From: Pseudomonadota bacterium
Lineage (GTDB): Bacteria; Pseudomonadota; Gammaproteobacteria; Burkholderiales; Rhodocyclaceae
Direction: 5' to 3'
Length of the DNA stretch: 64,000 nt
Assembly (NCBI GenBank): GCA_018240785.1
Contig: JAFEFC010000006.1
Location: 62,001-126,000 of the forward strand
The notes under the pieces are model-generated. The model saw only the letters and a list, made by a program, of their open reading frames with translations. It searched no databases and had not been told where the DNA came from. The translations under genes and the position numbers were made by a program. Shown in pieces: positions 27,815 through 40,111 of this stretch; within the stretch, counting starts at the first letter, position 1; each line of letters opens with the position of its first letter.

Positions 27815-29817
27815 GTCCGGCGCCGCAGGCGGATTCGCGCCATCGCCCGCCGCGGCGCCGCTTCCTGGCGGTGTGCGCGGCGGCGCTGTCGGCCTTCGGC
27901 GGCCTGCTGGCCGGCTGTGCCTCCTGGCTCCGTGCGGCGCTGCCGCCGCCCGAGCCGCTCGCCTGCCCGCCTGGCGGCGACGACCAGAGCTTCGACTACA
28001 TCGTGGTCGGGTCGGGCGCCGGAGGCGGCCCGCTGGCGGCGAACCTGGCCCGTGCCGGCTTCCGTGTCCTGCTGCTGGAAGCCGGCGGCGACGAGGAGCC
28101 CTACGATTACCAGGTGCCGGCCTTCCATGCCCGTGCGTCGGAAGACCCCCGCTTCGCCTGGAATTTCTACGTGCGCCACTACGCCGACGAGGCGAGGCAG
28201 CGACGGGACGACAAGTACCGCCCGGAAAAGGGGGGCGTGCTCTATCCGCGCGCCGCGACGCTGGGCGGCTGCACCGCCCACAACGCGATGATCCTGATCT
28301 CTCCGCAGAACAGCGACTGGGACGGCATCGCCGCACTCACCGGCGACGCCTCGTGGCACAGCGACAACATGCGGCGCTACTTCGAACGCCTCGAGCGTTG
28401 CGAGTATGCCGACCCGCGCGATCCCGCCGCCCGTCACGGCTTTCGCGGCTGGCTGACCACCAACGTCGCCGACCCGCTGCTGGTGGCGCGCGATGTCTTC
28501 GTGAGCCGCCTGGTGCTCGGCGCGCTGCGGGAATCCCAGCGGCGTCTGAGCAATCCGCTCCTGCGCGCCTTCAAGAAGCTGCGCAGCAACTTCGATCCGA
28601 ACGACTGGCGCCTGGTCAAGGACGACGTCGTCGGCGTCTGCATGACGCCCATGACCACCCACGAAGGCCGCCGCGTGGGCAGCCGCGAATACGTGCGGCG
28701 CGTGATGCAGGCCTGTCCCGGAAAGCTGGTGGTCCGCCAGCACACCCTGGTGACCCGCATCCTGCTCGACGAGGACCGCCGTGCCACCGGCGTGGAATGC
28801 CTTGCGGGAGCGCATCTGTACCGCGCCGACCCGAACGCCGCGCCTGCCGCAGCCGGCGAGCGGCTGACGCTTGGCGCGCGGCGCGAGGTGATCCTGTGCG
28901 CAGGCGCCTTCAACACGCCGCAACTGCTCATGCTCTCCGGCATCGGCCCCGCAGATGAACTCGCGCGCCACGGCATTGCGGTGAAGGTCGACCTGCCCGG
29001 CGTCGGCGAGAGTCTGCAGGACCGCTACGAAGTCTCGGTGGTGAGCCGCATGCGCGGCGACTTCTCGCTGGTCAAGGGGATGAAGTTCCGCCCGCCCGAA
29101 GCGGGCGAGGAACCCGACCCACAATTCAAGGAGTGGCTGCAGGGCAAGGGCCCCTACACCACCAATGGCGCCGTGATCGCCATGCTCAAGCGTTCCAGCG
29201 AGGACAAGCCGGTGCCCGACCTCTTCCTGTTCGGCCTGCTCGGCTACTTCAACGGCTACTACCCCGGCTACTCGCGCAACATTGCCCGCGGCGAGGACCA
29301 CTTCACCTGGGCCGTGCTCAAGGCGCACACCCACAATCGCGCAGGACGGGTGAGGCTGCGCTCGGCTGATCCGCGCGACGTGCCGGACATCGACTTCCAC
29401 TACTTCGACGAAGGCACTCCCGGCGGCGACGATCTCGAGGCCGTGGTCGAAGGGGTGGAGACGGTGCGACGCATGGCGGACGAAGCCGGCGACGTGGTTG
29501 GCGAGGAGCTCTACCCGGGCCGCCATGTCACGGGCAAGGACGCCCTGCGCCAGTTCATCCGCGACAATGCCTGGGGACACCACGCCTCGTGCACCTGCCG
29601 CATGGGCCCGCCCGACGACCCGATGGCCGTGGTGGACAGCCGCTTCCGCGTGTTAAGGTGCCGGGCCCTGCGCGTGGTGGACGCCTCGATCTTTCCACGC
29701 ATCCCCGGTTTCTTCATCGTTTCAGCCATCTACATGGCGAGCGAGAAAGCCGCGGACGTCATCATCGAGGATGCCGGCATCCTGCCTGACAGCTTGCGCG
29801 CTCACCCTGCAACCTGA
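27811..29817 (+). CDS. GMC-family FAD oxidoreductase with Tat lipoprotein-like leader
   Basis: Flavoprotein of 668 residues with a GTG start overlapping the cytochrome stop. The N-terminus carries a twin-arginine-type motif (RRRFLA) followed by a hydrophobic stretch and LLAGC, a lipobox. It therefore looks like a folded, Tat-exported, lipid-anchored enzyme. The FAD-binding Rossmann motif VGSGAGGGPLA lies at about 67-77. GMC signatures (LGGCTAHNAM and ILCAGAFNTPQLLMLSGIGP) and the C-terminal GHHASCTCRMG / FFIVSAIYMASEKAADV segment follow. Family members oxidise alcohols, sugars or sterols; the substrate here is not evident. Electrons probably go to the upstream cytochrome. Confidence 0.88.
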   Translation: MSPAPQADSRHRPPRRRFLAVCAAALSAFGGLLAGCASWLRAALPPPEPLACPPGGDDQSFDYIVVGSGAGGGPLAANLARAGFRVLLLEAGGDEEPYDYQVPAFHARASEDPRFAWNFYVRHYADEARQRRDDKYRPEKGGVLYPRAATLGGCTAHNAMILISPQNSDWDGIAALTGDASWHSDNMRRYFERLERCEYADPRDPAARHGFRGWLTTNVADPLLVARDVFVSRLVLGALRESQRRLSNPLLRAFKKLRSNFDPNDWRLVKDDVVGVCMTPMTTHEGRRVGSREYVRRVMQACPGKLVVRQHTLVTRILLDEDRRATGVECLAGAHLYRADPNAAPAAAGERLTLGARREVILCAGAFNTPQLLMLSGIGPADELARHGIAVKVDLPGVGESLQDRYEVSVVSRMRGDFSLVKGMKFRPPEAGEEPDPQFKEWLQGKGPYTTNGAVIAMLKRSSEDKPVPDLFLFGLLGYFNGYYPGYSRNIARGEDHFTWAVLKAHTHNRAGRVRLRSADPRDVPDIDFHYFDEGTPGGDDLEAVVEGVETVRRMADEAGDVVGEELYPGRHVTGKDALRQFIRDNAWGHHASCTCRMGPPDDPMAVVDSRFRVLRCRALRVVDASIFPRIPGFFIVSAIYMASEKAADVIIEDAGILPDSLRAHPAT

Positions 29818-29828
29818 ACCGGAACGGG

Positions 29829-29924
29829 ATGGACCTCAAGCATTTCGACCTGAACCTGCTGGTCGTGTTCGACCTGTTGCTGAAGGAAAAGAAGGTCTCG
29901 GCCGTCGCCGACCTGCTGCGCCCC
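29829..29924 (+). pseudogene. Stub of a LysR-family regulator (first ~32 codons)
   Basis: Starts MDLKHFDLNLLVVFDLLL, then KEKKVSAVADLLR. This matches the opening helix and first helix-turn-helix residues of NodD/PnbR-type LysR proteins (MDL.. FDLNLLVVFDALL..). The homology stops abruptly before the recognition helix (expected LSQPAVS). From about 29925 the same open frame runs without a stop into the MFS transporter. I interpret it as what is left after a deletion that removed the rest of the regulator. Confidence 0.65.
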
Positions 29925-29948
29925 GCGCGTCGCAAGAACCGAAATTCC

Positions 29949-31160
29949 ATGACTTCCATGCGCACGCCCCGCCTGCAGCCCGCCCTCATCGTCATCCTTT
30001 CCGGCGTGGTCGCGGCCATGCACATCGGCAAGATCCCGCCCGCCATCCCGGTGCTGCGCGAGGCGCTCGGCATGTCGCTGGTCGAAGCGGGGTTCCTGCT
30101 GTCGATGGTGCAGATGGCCGGCATGCTGATCGGCGTGCTCGCCGGCCTCGCCGCCGATTCGATCGGCGTGCGCCGCAGCATCATCATCGGCCACGCGGTG
30201 CTGGCGGCGACCGGCGTGGCCGCCATGTGGGCCCAGCGCCCGTTCGACCTGCTTGCGCTGCGCGGGCTGGAAGGCCTGGGCTTCCTGCTGACGGTGTTGC
30301 CCGCTCCCGCCCTCATCCGGCAGCTCGTGCCCCCAGCCCGCCTCGCCCTGTACCTGGGCCTGTGGGGCACCTACATGGGGACCGGCGCAGCGCTGACCCT
30401 GCTCGGCGGACCGGTGCTGATGGAAGCCTTCGGCTGGACGCGACTCTGGGGGCTGCTCGGCATCCTTTCCGCGACGGCGGCGCTTGCGGTCGTGTTCCTG
30501 GTGCCCTGCGCCAAGCACGCATCTCCCGCCGCGCCGACGGCCGCTCCCGCCGCCAGCGGCGAGCCGTGGTGGGAGCGCCTGCGCATGACGCTCACCAGCG
30601 CCGGTCCGTGGCGCATCGCCGTCACCTTCGCGATGTATTCCAGCCAGTGGCTGGCGGTGATCGGCTTCCTGCCCTCGGTGTATGCGCAGGCCGGCATTTC
30701 CGGCAAGACGGCCGGCGCGCTGACGGCGCTGGCGTGCCTGATCAACGTGTTCGGCAGCGTCGCGGCCGGACGCCTGCTGCACCGCGGCACCTGCGCCCGC
30801 CACCTGCTCTATGTCGGCTTCATCAACATGGCGCTCACCGCCTTCCTCGCCTTCAGCCCGCTGACCGCCGACGCGCCGGTGCTGCGCTATGTCGCGGCCC
30901 TGCTGTTCTCCGCGGTGGGCGGACTCATTCCGGGCACGCTGTTTTCGCTGGTCGTGCATGTGGCGCCGAACGCGCGCACCGTGTCGACCACGGTGGGCTG
31001 GATGCAGCAGTGCTCGTCCTTCGGCCAGTTCCTCGGCCCGCCCTTCGTCGCCTGGATCGCCGGCCTGTACGGCGGATGGCATCTGACCTGGGTGATCACC
31101 GGCATCGCGTCGGTGATCGGCCTGCTGCTCGCCCGGGGCGTCAGGTTCGACCGGTCGTGA
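29949..31160 (+). CDS. MFS transporter (CynX/NimT-like)
   Basis: Inner-membrane transporter of 403 residues from the ATG at 29949, with twelve hydrophobic segments in two halves. The loop between helices 2 and 3 reads GLAADSIGVRRSIIIGH, a recognisable variant of the MFS motif A. The frame is open back to an ATG at 29829, giving a 443-residue fusion with the LysR stub. The first membrane helix begins right after 29949, and family members start there, so I annotate the shorter form; which start is used is unknown. The substrate is unclear. It sits 131 bases after the GMC gene and could be in its operon. Confidence 0.82.
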   Translation: MTSMRTPRLQPALIVILSGVVAAMHIGKIPPAIPVLREALGMSLVEAGFLLSMVQMAGMLIGVLAGLAADSIGVRRSIIIGHAVLAATGVAAMWAQRPFDLLALRGLEGLGFLLTVLPAPALIRQLVPPARLALYLGLWGTYMGTGAALTLLGGPVLMEAFGWTRLWGLLGILSATAALAVVFLVPCAKHASPAAPTAAPAASGEPWWERLRMTLTSAGPWRIAVTFAMYSSQWLAVIGFLPSVYAQAGISGKTAGALTALACLINVFGSVAAGRLLHRGTCARHLLYVGFINMALTAFLAFSPLTADAPVLRYVAALLFSAVGGLIPGTLFSLVVHVAPNARTVSTTVGWMQQCSSFGQFLGPPFVAWIAGLYGGWHLTWVITGIASVIGLLLARGVRFDRS

Positions 31161-31208
31161 GGCGGGAGAAGGCGCAAGACCGGCGCGCCCTCCCCACCCT
31201 CGCGCCAG

Positions 31209-32855
31209 TCAGGAGGCGGCGCGCGCCGCCGCGATCAGCCCCAGCGTCGAGCCGTCATGCTCGCCTGCCGGCCCGCCCGCCATTTCGGCGGCGATGCGGG
31301 TCGCGATCTGCTTGCCCAGCTCCACGCCCCACTGGTCGAAGGCGTTGACGCCCCAGATCACGCTCTGCACGAACACCTTGTGCTCGTAGAGCGCGACCAG
31401 GGCGCCCAGCGAGCGCGGCGACAGGTCCGGCAGCAGCAGCGTGTTGCTCGGGCGGTTGCCCGGAAAGACACGGTGCGGCACCAGCGCTTCGAGCGCCTCG
31501 CCGGCGAGCCCGGCAGCCGACAGCTCGGCGCGCACCTCGTCCGCCGACTTGCCCACCATCAGCGCCTTGCTCTGCGCGATGCAGTTGGCCAGCAGCAGGC
31601 GGTGGTGGTCCGCCAGCCCGTGGCTGGCCTTCAAGGCGGCGATGAAATCGACCGGGATCAGGTCGGTGCCCTGGTGCAGCAACTGGAAGAAGGCGTGCTG
31701 GCCGTTGGTGCCGGGTTCGCCCCAGATCACCGGGCAGGTGGGCGTGTCGACCGGCTCGCCGTCGCGCGTGACCGACTTGCCATTGCTCTCCATCTCGAGC
31801 TGCTGCAGGTAGGCCGGCAGGCGCGCGAGCGCCTGCGCATAAGGTGCGATCGACACGCTGGCCGAGCCGAAGAAGCCCCGGTACCACACGCCCAGCAGGC
31901 CGAGGATCACCGGCATGTTGCGTTCGAGCGGCGCCTCGACGAAATGGCGGTCCATCGCGTGCGCGCCGTCGAGCATGGCCTCGAAGCCGTCGCGTCCGAC
32001 GAAGAGCGCGATCGGCAGGCCCACCGCCGACCACATCGAGTAGCGCCCGCCCACCCAGTCCCAGAAACCGAACATGTTGACCGTATCGATGCCGAAGGCG
32101 GCCACGCGCTCGGCATTGGTCGACACCGCGACGAAGTGCTTCGCAACATCCGCCTCGCCGGCGCCACCGGCGAGGAACCAGCGCCGCGCACTGGCGGCAT
32201 TGGTCATCGTCTCGATGGTGGTGAAGGTCTTGGAGGCGATGATGAACAGCGTGGTGGCGGGCTTCACCTTGCCCAGCACGGCGGCCAGGTGGTCGCCGTC
32301 GACGTTCGACACGAAGTGCATGGTGAGGCGCGGATGACCGCAGGCTGCCAGCGCCTGGCAGGCCATCGCCGGGCCGAGGTCCGAGCCACCGATGCCGATG
32401 TTGACGATGTCGGTGATCGCCTCGCCGGTGTGGCCGCGCCAGCGCCCGTCGCGCACCGACTCGGCAAAGTCGCCCATGCGCTGCAGCACCTCGCGCACCG
32501 CGGGCATCACGTCGCTGCCGTTCACTTCGACCGGCGCGTCGCTGCGGTTGCGCAGCGCCACATGCAGCACCGCGCGATCCTCGGTGTTGTTGATGCGCTG
32601 GCCGCCGAACATCGCCACCCTCGCCGCCTCCACGCCGCGTTCGCGCGCGAGTCCGGTCAGCAGCGCCAGGCCGCGCTCGTCGATGCGGTTCTTGGAGTAG
32701 TCGAGGAAGAGGCCGGCGCCGCGAATCGAGAAGCGCTCGAAGCGCGCCGGATCGGTGGCGAACAGGCTGCTCATCGGCCGGTCGCCGGTTTCCTCGCGAT
32801 GCGCGGCGAGCGCGCGCCAGGCGGTGCTTTGGGTGAGCGGGACAGTGGGATTCAT
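31209..32855 (-). CDS. pgi: Glucose-6-phosphate isomerase
   Basis: Interconverts fructose-6-phosphate and glucose-6-phosphate; 548 residues, full length. Signatures are [30 protein letters not shown] (the family PROSITE region), [18 protein letters not shown] and [17 protein letters not shown], containing the catalytic lysine region. It is the last gene of zwf-pgl-hexR-pgi, starting one base after the hexR stop. It would connect fructose-derived F6P with Zwf. Confidence 0.96.
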   Translation of the reverse strand: MNPTVPLTQSTAWRALAAHREETGDRPMSSLFATDPARFERFSIRGAGLFLDYSKNRIDERGLALLTGLARERGVEAARVAMFGGQRINNTEDRAVLHVALRNRSDAPVEVNGSDVMPAVREVLQRMGDFAESVRDGRWRGHTGEAITDIVNIGIGGSDLGPAMACQALAACGHPRLTMHFVSNVDGDHLAAVLGKVKPATTLFIIASKTFTTIETMTNAASARRWFLAGGAGEADVAKHFVAVSTNAERVAAFGIDTVNMFGFWDWVGGRYSMWSAVGLPIALFVGRDGFEAMLDGAHAMDRHFVEAPLERNMPVILGLLGVWYRGFFGSASVSIAPYAQALARLPAYLQQLEMESNGKSVTRDGEPVDTPTCPVIWGEPGTNGQHAFFQLLHQGTDLIPVDFIAALKASHGLADHHRLLLANCIAQSKALMVGKSADEVRAELSAAGLAGEALEALVPHRVFPGNRPSNTLLLPDLSPRSLGALVALYEHKVFVQSVIWGVNAFDQWGVELGKQIATRIAAEMAGGPAGEHDGSTLGLIAAARAAS

Positions 32856-32856
32856 G

Positions 32857-33777
32857 TCATTCCTCGAAGCCGCGGATGCGCTTGTCGCGCAGGGTCTGTT
32901 TGGTGCGCTCCAGGCGCTTGATCAGTTCGGGGCCGCTCGCCAGCGCCACGCTCACCGACAGCACGTCGATCAGCGCGAGATGGACGATGCGCGAAGTCAT
33001 CGGCGCATACACGTCCGGATCCTCGTGCACATCGGCCGCCAGCAGCACGGTGGAGACGCGCGCCAGCGGCGACGCGGTCGCGGTGATCGCGATCACCTCG
33101 GCGCCGGCGTCGCGGGCCAGCTCGCAGGCGCGGATCAGCTCGGGAGTGCGTCCGCTGGCGGAAATCGCCACCACCACGTCGCCCGGCTCGAGCAACGTGG
33201 CCGCCATGCCCTGGGTGTGCGGATCGCTGTAGGCGACCGCCGGGATGCCGAAGCGGAAGAACTTGTGCTGCGCGTCGCTGGCGACGATACCGGAGTTGCC
33301 GACGCCATAGAATTCCATGCGCCCCGCCCGCGTGATGACCTCCACCGCCCGCCCCAGCCGTGCCGGATCGAGCTGGTTGCGCACGTTCATCAGCGCGGCG
33401 ATGCTGCGATTGAACACCTTGGGCGCGACTTCCTCCAGCGAGTCGTCCGGCCCCACGTCCCCATGCACGTAGGGTACGCCGCTGGCGAGGCTCTGCGCCA
33501 GGCGCAGCTTGAAATCCTTGAAGCCGGGGAAGCCCACCGCGCCGACGAAGCGCGCCACCGTCGGCTGGCTCACGCCCACCCGGTAGGCCAGTTCCGCGAT
33601 CGAGATGCTGAGGACTTCATTCGGTTTCGCGAGCACGAACTCGCCCACCGCGCGCTCCGACTTGCGCAGCTCGGGCAGGCTGGCGCGGATGCGGGCCAGC
33701 AAGGGGTTGGCCTCGGCGGCGTCCGCGCCGGCGGCCGGAACCGCTGCGACGATGTGATCTTCCATACCTGTTGTCAT
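32857..33777 (-). CDS. hexR: HexR transcriptional regulator of hexose catabolism
   Basis: RpiR-family protein of 306 residues. The N-terminal helix-turn-helix (about 20-95; [20 protein letters not shown]) is followed by a SIS sugar-phosphate domain (about 140-285; [31 protein letters not shown]). HexR proteins are known to sense the Entner-Doudoroff intermediate 2-keto-3-deoxy-6-phosphogluconate and derepress zwf/edd. The gene lies between pgl and pgi, the classic position. The ATG at 33777 was chosen because GAGGAAAG precedes it; ATGs at 33795 and 33765 are alternatives. Three matching operators are in this window. Confidence 0.93.
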   Translation of the reverse strand: MTTGMEDHIVAAVPAAGADAAEANPLLARIRASLPELRKSERAVGEFVLAKPNEVLSISIAELAYRVGVSQPTVARFVGAVGFPGFKDFKLRLAQSLASGVPYVHGDVGPDDSLEEVAPKVFNRSIAALMNVRNQLDPARLGRAVEVITRAGRMEFYGVGNSGIVASDAQHKFFRFGIPAVAYSDPHTQGMAATLLEPGDVVVAISASGRTPELIRACELARDAGAEVIAITATASPLARVSTVLLAADVHEDPDVYAPMTSRIVHLALIDVLSVSVALASGPELIKRLERTKQTLRDKRIRGFEE

Positions 33778-33796
33778 TTCGCTTTCCTCGACCATG

Positions 33797-34537
33797 CTAC
33801 TCAGTCGGGCTGAAGAATACCCGCAAAGGGGCCGCCGTCTGGCGCAGCAGCGCTGCGATCGGCAAGGCCCGCTCGTCCGTGTTGTGCAAACCGGCGCGCT
33901 CGAGCAGCGCGCGCTTGCGCTCACCGGTGATCTGCAGCACCAGATTGCGCGCATTCTGCAGCGCCGCAAGACTCAATGTGATGCGCGCGTGCGGCGCCGA
34001 CGCCGGATGGGTCGCTGCCACCGTCGGCGCGCCGGGCGCGAGCAGCGCGGCAAGCTCGTCGCCCCCCGGGAAGAGCGAAGCGAAATGCCCATCCTCGCCC
34101 ATGCCCAGCACCACCGCGTCGAACGGACGGCGCAGGCTGTGCAGCCGTTGCTCGCAGGCAGCCAGGCCCTGTTCCGCCCCGGGTTCACCGCCGAACAGCG
34201 GCACGAAGTTCGCCGCCGCGGCGGCCCCTTGCAGCAGATTCTCCCTGACCACGCGCGCATTGCTGTCGGCGTGGTCGGCCGGCACCCAGCGCTCGTCGAC
34301 CAGCGACACCAACACGCGCGACCAGTCGAGCCTGCGCTGCGACAGCGCGCGCAGGAAGGGAACCGGGCTGCGACCGCCCGACACCAGCAGGCTGGCATCG
34401 CCACGCTGCCACAGGCCGAGGCGCAGCATCGCGGCCACCGAATCCGCGAGCGCCGAAGCCATGGATCGCCCGTCGTCGAACACGCTCTGCTCGACATGCG
34501 ACGGCAGTCGGAGATCGATCGTCGTCGCCATCATCAT
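33797..34537 (-). CDS. pgl: 6-Phosphogluconolactonase
   Basis: Hydrolyses 6-phosphogluconolactone made by Zwf; 246 residues, DevB/SOL type. Recognised by [32 protein letters not shown] and [16 protein letters not shown], the family active-site segments. It overlaps zwf by four bases (ATGA) and is followed by hexR after about 20 bases. The start is the first of three consecutive ATGs. Confidence 0.95.
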   Translation of the reverse strand: MMMATTIDLRLPSHVEQSVFDDGRSMASALADSVAAMLRLGLWQRGDASLLVSGGRSPVPFLRALSQRRLDWSRVLVSLVDERWVPADHADSNARVVRENLLQGAAAAANFVPLFGGEPGAEQGLAACEQRLHSLRRPFDAVVLGMGEDGHFASLFPGGDELAALLAPGAPTVAATHPASAPHARITLSLAALQNARNLVLQITGERKRALLERAGLHNTDERALPIAALLRQTAAPLRVFFSPTE

Positions 34538-36006
34538 GAGTCCTGCAGCCAGCTCAGGCCGTCACGGCCCAGCAGCGCGCTCGACGACGCTGGGCCCCAG
34601 GTGCCGGCGGTGTAGGTGCGCGGCGCCGTCGGATCACGCTCCCAGCCTTCGAGGATGGGTTCGATCCAGCGCCAGGCGGCGTCGAGTTCGTCGCGCCGCA
34701 TGAACAGCGTCAGCTTGCCGCGGATCACGTCCATCAGCAGGCGTTCGTAGGCGTCCCACTGGCGCGTGCCGTAGGTCTCGGCAAAGTCCAGGTTGAGCTT
34801 CACCGGCCGCACCTGCATCTCGTCGCCGGGCACCTTGGCCATCAGGTGCAGCTCCAGCCCCTCGTCGGGCTGCAGCCGGATGACGAGCCGATTGGGCACG
34901 CGTTCGCCGGTCACCGACGGAAAGAGCGCATGCGGCACGTCGCGAAAGTTGACCACAATCTCTGCCAGGCGCTCCTGCATGCGCTTGCCGGTGCGCAGGT
35001 AGAAAGGCACGCCGGCCCAGCGCCAGTTGTTGAGTTCCGCCTTCAGCGCGACGAAAGTCTCGGTGCGGCTGCCGGCAGGAATGCCGGGCTCCTCCAGGTA
35101 GGCGGGCACCGGCTGGCCGTCGATCGCACCGGCGCGGTACTGGCCGCGCACGGTGCGCAGCGCGACGTCCTCGGCCTGCATCGGCCGCAGCGAACGCAGC
35201 ACCTTGAGCTTTTCGTCGCGCATCGCGTCCGGATCGATGCTCGACGGCGGTTCCATCGCGACGATGCACAGCAGTTGCAGCAGGTGGTTCTGCACCATGT
35301 CGCGCAGCGCGCCGGTGTTGTCGTAGAACTCGCCCCGCCCCTCCACGCCGACCGTCTCGGCGAGCGTGATCTGCACGTCGCGTACGCAGGCCCGGCTCCA
35401 CAGCGGTTCGAACAGCACGTTGCCGAAGCGCAGCGCGATGAGGTTCTGCACCGTTTCCTTACCGAGGTAATGGTCGATGCGGTAGATCTGGTCCTCGCGA
35501 AAGACCGCGCCGACCTGCTCGTTGATGCGGCGCGCCGACGCCAGGTCGCGGCCCAGCGGCTTTTCCAGCACGACGCGGCTGTCGGCCGTCACCAGGCCGG
35601 CGGCACCGAGGTTCTCGCAGATCGACGCGAACAGGGCGGGCGCCGTCGCGAGGTAGAACACCCTCACCTTGGCCGGCTCGTTGGCCAGCAGCGCGGCGAG
35701 GCGCTGGTAATCGCCGGCCTCGCGCGCATCGAGGGCGACATAGTCCAGGCAGGCAGCGAAGTCGGACCATGCGGCTTCGTCGAAATCGCCGGCGGCGACG
35801 AACTTGCGCGCCTGGGCTTCGACATTGGCCAGATAGGCATCGCGCGTCTGCGTCTCGCGCCCCACGCCGATGATGCGCCAGCGGTTGCGTTGCGGATCGG
35901 CGGCACTGTCGCGGTGGCGGTAATACAGCGCGGGCAGCAGCTTGCGCATGGCCAGATCGCCGCTGCCGCCAAAGAGAATCAGGTCGAAGGCATCGAGGGG
36001 GATCAC
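34534..36006 (-). CDS. zwf: Glucose-6-phosphate 1-dehydrogenase
   Basis: First enzyme of the Entner-Doudoroff and pentose phosphate routes, giving NAD(P)H. From the GTG at 36006 the protein has 490 residues, matching the family. It shows the coenzyme site [18 protein letters not shown] near the N-terminus and the catalytic [17 protein letters not shown] lies upstream of the GTG. The frame is open further, and an ATG at 36048 would add 14 residues with a poorer ribosome-binding site. It is the first gene of zwf-pgl-hexR-pgi, with a HexR-type palindrome 79 bases upstream. Confidence 0.94.
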   Translation of the reverse strand: MIPLDAFDLILFGGSGDLAMRKLLPALYYRHRDSAADPQRNRWRIIGVGRETQTRDAYLANVEAQARKFVAAGDFDEAAWSDFAACLDYVALDAREAGDYQRLAALLANEPAKVRVFYLATAPALFASICENLGAAGLVTADSRVVLEKPLGRDLASARRINEQVGAVFREDQIYRIDHYLGKETVQNLIALRFGNVLFEPLWSRACVRDVQITLAETVGVEGRGEFYDNTGALRDMVQNHLLQLLCIVAMEPPSSIDPDAMRDEKLKVLRSLRPMQAEDVALRTVRGQYRAGAIDGQPVPAYLEEPGIPAGSRTETFVALKAELNNWRWAGVPFYLRTGKRMQERLAEIVVNFRDVPHALFPSVTGERVPNRLVIRLQPDEGLELHLMAKVPGDEMQVRPVKLNLDFAETYGTRQWDAYERLLMDVIRGKLTLFMRRDELDAAWRWIEPILEGWERDPTAPRTYTAGTWGPASSSALLGRDGLSWLQDS

Positions 36007-36084
36007 GTTTGAACCTCGTTCGGTGTGTAGGACAGCATCGGGCGGCATGGCGCCGTGCCTGCCAAAAACGTTTTCTGCCGGGCT

Positions 36085-36099
36085 TGTAGTAACGCTACA
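36085..36099. promoter_or_regulatory. HexR-type operator of the zwf operon
   Basis: TGTAGTAACGCTACA, 15 bp with TGTAG/CTACA arms, 79 bases upstream of the zwf GTG. Confidence 0.85.
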
Positions 36100-36297
36100 T
36101 CGAATTAAAAACTCCAGGATGTAGCAAGTCAACAGAAATATTCACATCACCTCTTCGCAGCGGAACATCCCACGATTCCCAGACAGAGGCCCCGCGAACT
36201 CACTTATTCTCATCGTCAGCCCAAACCGCGCGCTTAAATTCAAGACCTACACGCGGGCAATATGTTCTTTTCCTCCAAAAGAGCTTGCAATTCTATT

Positions 36298-36312
36298 TGT
36301 AGTAATTCTACA
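36298..36312. promoter_or_regulatory. HexR-type operator of the edd operon
   Basis: TGTAGTAATTCTACA, 15 bp, differing from the zwf site only in the central bases and lying 72 bases before the edd ATG. This is the closest of the three to the TGTA-N7-TACA pattern described for proteobacterial HexR. Confidence 0.87.
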
Positions 36313-36383
36313 CTTTGACCATCACAAGGCGTCGAGACCCCTGTCCGGTCCTTCGGCTACACCCGGCCACTCAAGGAGGCTTC

Positions 36384-38231
<1,848 letters not shown>

Positions 38232-38286
38232 TCACCACGACCACACCGTCAGATCTCACCGAACACCCGCCCCGGAGAAGACATTC

Positions 38287-38916
38287 ATGGACATCCCCAC
38301 CCTGCTCGCCACCAGCCCCGTCATGCCCGTCATCGTGCTCGAGCGCGTTGCCGATGCCGTGCCCCTCGCGCGTGCGCTCGTCGCCGGCGGCATCCGCGTG
38401 CTCGAAGTGACGCTGCGCACCGCGGCCGGTCTCGACAGCATCCGCGCCATCCGCGCCGAAGTGCCCGAGGCCCTGGTCGGCGCCGGCACGGTGGTCACGC
38501 CGGCCGACATGGCAGCCGCAGTCGCCGCGGGCGCCACCTTCACCGTCAGCCCAGGTGCTTCGGCCGATCTGCTGCGCGCCGGTCGCGAGGCGGAGGTGCC
38601 GCTGCTGCCCGGCGTGATGACGCCGTCGGACGTGATCAACGCACTCGCCGCCGGCTACACCGAGATGAAGCTTTTCCCGGCGGCGCAGGCCGGCGGCATC
38701 GGCATGCTGAAGGCGCTGTCCGGCCCCTTCCCGCAGGTGCGCTTCTGCCCCACCGGCGGCATCGACGCCGCCAGCGCGCCCAACTTCCTCGCGCTGCGCA
38801 ACGTCGCCTGCGTCGGCGGCTCCTGGCTCACGCCGGCCGACCGCGTGCGTGCCGGCGACTGGGCGGCGATCACCGAACTGGCGCGCGCCGCTGCAGCGCT
38901 GCGCCCGGCGGCCTGA
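38287..38916 (+). CDS. eda: KHG/KDPG aldolase
   Basis: Cleaves KDPG to pyruvate and glyceraldehyde-3-phosphate; 209 residues. Active-site glutamate in RVLEVTLRT and the Schiff-base lysine in YTEMKLFPA are both present. GGAGAA lies upstream of the ATG. It is 55 bases after edd and five bases before the aldose epimerase. Confidence 0.96.
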   Translation: MDIPTLLATSPVMPVIVLERVADAVPLARALVAGGIRVLEVTLRTAAGLDSIRAIRAEVPEALVGAGTVVTPADMAAAVAAGATFTVSPGASADLLRAGREAEVPLLPGVMTPSDVINALAAGYTEMKLFPAAQAGGIGMLKALSGPFPQVRFCPTGGIDAASAPNFLALRNVACVGGSWLTPADRVRAGDWAAITELARAAAALRPAA

Positions 38917-38921
38917 GGCGG

Positions 38922-40111
38922 ATGGACATGCTCGAGGCCCCGCCCATGGACAGCCCGCCGATCGTGCTACTCCCGGTGCCACTCCCCGTGCCACTCCCTG
39001 CGCCGCAGCCCGCGCCAACCCGCGCACCGGCGTTCCGCGTGCAGCGCACCGATTTCGCCGGCATCGATGCCGTCGCGCTGACCGGGGGACGGAGCGGCAG
39101 CCGTGCGGTGTTCGCGCTGCGCGGTGCGACCCTGCTGGCATGGGAGGTCGTTGATGGCGGCGACACGGTGGCGCTGACCGACGGCTATCGCGACGCGGCC
39201 GAACTGGACAGCCAGGACGGCGTGCGCAACGGCGTGCTCGCCCCCTTCACCAACCGTATCGCCGATGCCCGCTATAGCTTCGACGGGCGCGACCACGATC
39301 TGCTGCCGGGCATTTCGACGGCCGCCGGGCGCGTCGTCTACCACGGCTTCCTGCGCGACATGGCCTTGCGGGTGATCGACACACGCGAATCCGACACCGG
39401 GGCGGAAGTGCTGTTCAGCGGCGCCATCGAGCCCGAGGACCACGCTGGCTACCCGTTCGCGCTCGCGCTCACCGTGCGCGTGCGCTTCAGCGCGACGGGC
39501 CTCGGCTTCGTCGTGACGGCGACCAACGTCGGTGAGCAGGCAGCGCCCTATGCTGCGGGCTGGCATCCGTATTTCCGCCTGGGCGAGGCCCCCATCGACA
39601 CCCTCGAGCTGACCGTGCCCGCGACGCGCAGCATCGTCACCGACAGCAGGCTGCTGCCGCTGCCAGGCGCGGCCGCCCGCAGCCCGGTCGCCGACGGGCC
39701 GCTGCCGGACTTCCGTGTCGCCCGCGTACTGGGACGGGACGTAATCGACGGCTGCTACGCCGGCCTCATCCCCGACGGCGACGGCCTGGTGCGCAGCCGC
39801 CTGCGCGATCCGGCGAGCGGACGCCAGCTCTCCGTGTGGCAGCGCGGCGGCCTCGTGCATGTGTTCACCGGCGACACCCTGGCGCGCGATCCGCGTCGTG
39901 CGCTCGCCATCGAACCGGTCGAGACGATGACCGACGCCTTCAATCGCGCCGACTGTACGGCCGCGCTGCGTCTGGCCCCCGGCCAGTCGCGCAGCTTCGC
40001 CTTTGGTGCGGAGTTCGTCGCGGCGACACCGACCAGCCCCCCTTCCGACACCCCCTGCGCCACTGCGGTGGCAAGCGGGCCTCATGAACAGACAAAAGGA
40101 GTGAGACACCC

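Larger units (their letters stand above)
36007..36383. other. Divergent control region between zwf and edd
   Basis: 377 bases, visibly AT-richer than the flanks and without a gene. It holds two HexR-type palindromes (36085-36099 facing zwf, 36298-36312 facing edd). A TTGCAA at 36285-36290 may be the edd -35 box, which would put the operator over the -10 and start site. Confidence 0.65.
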
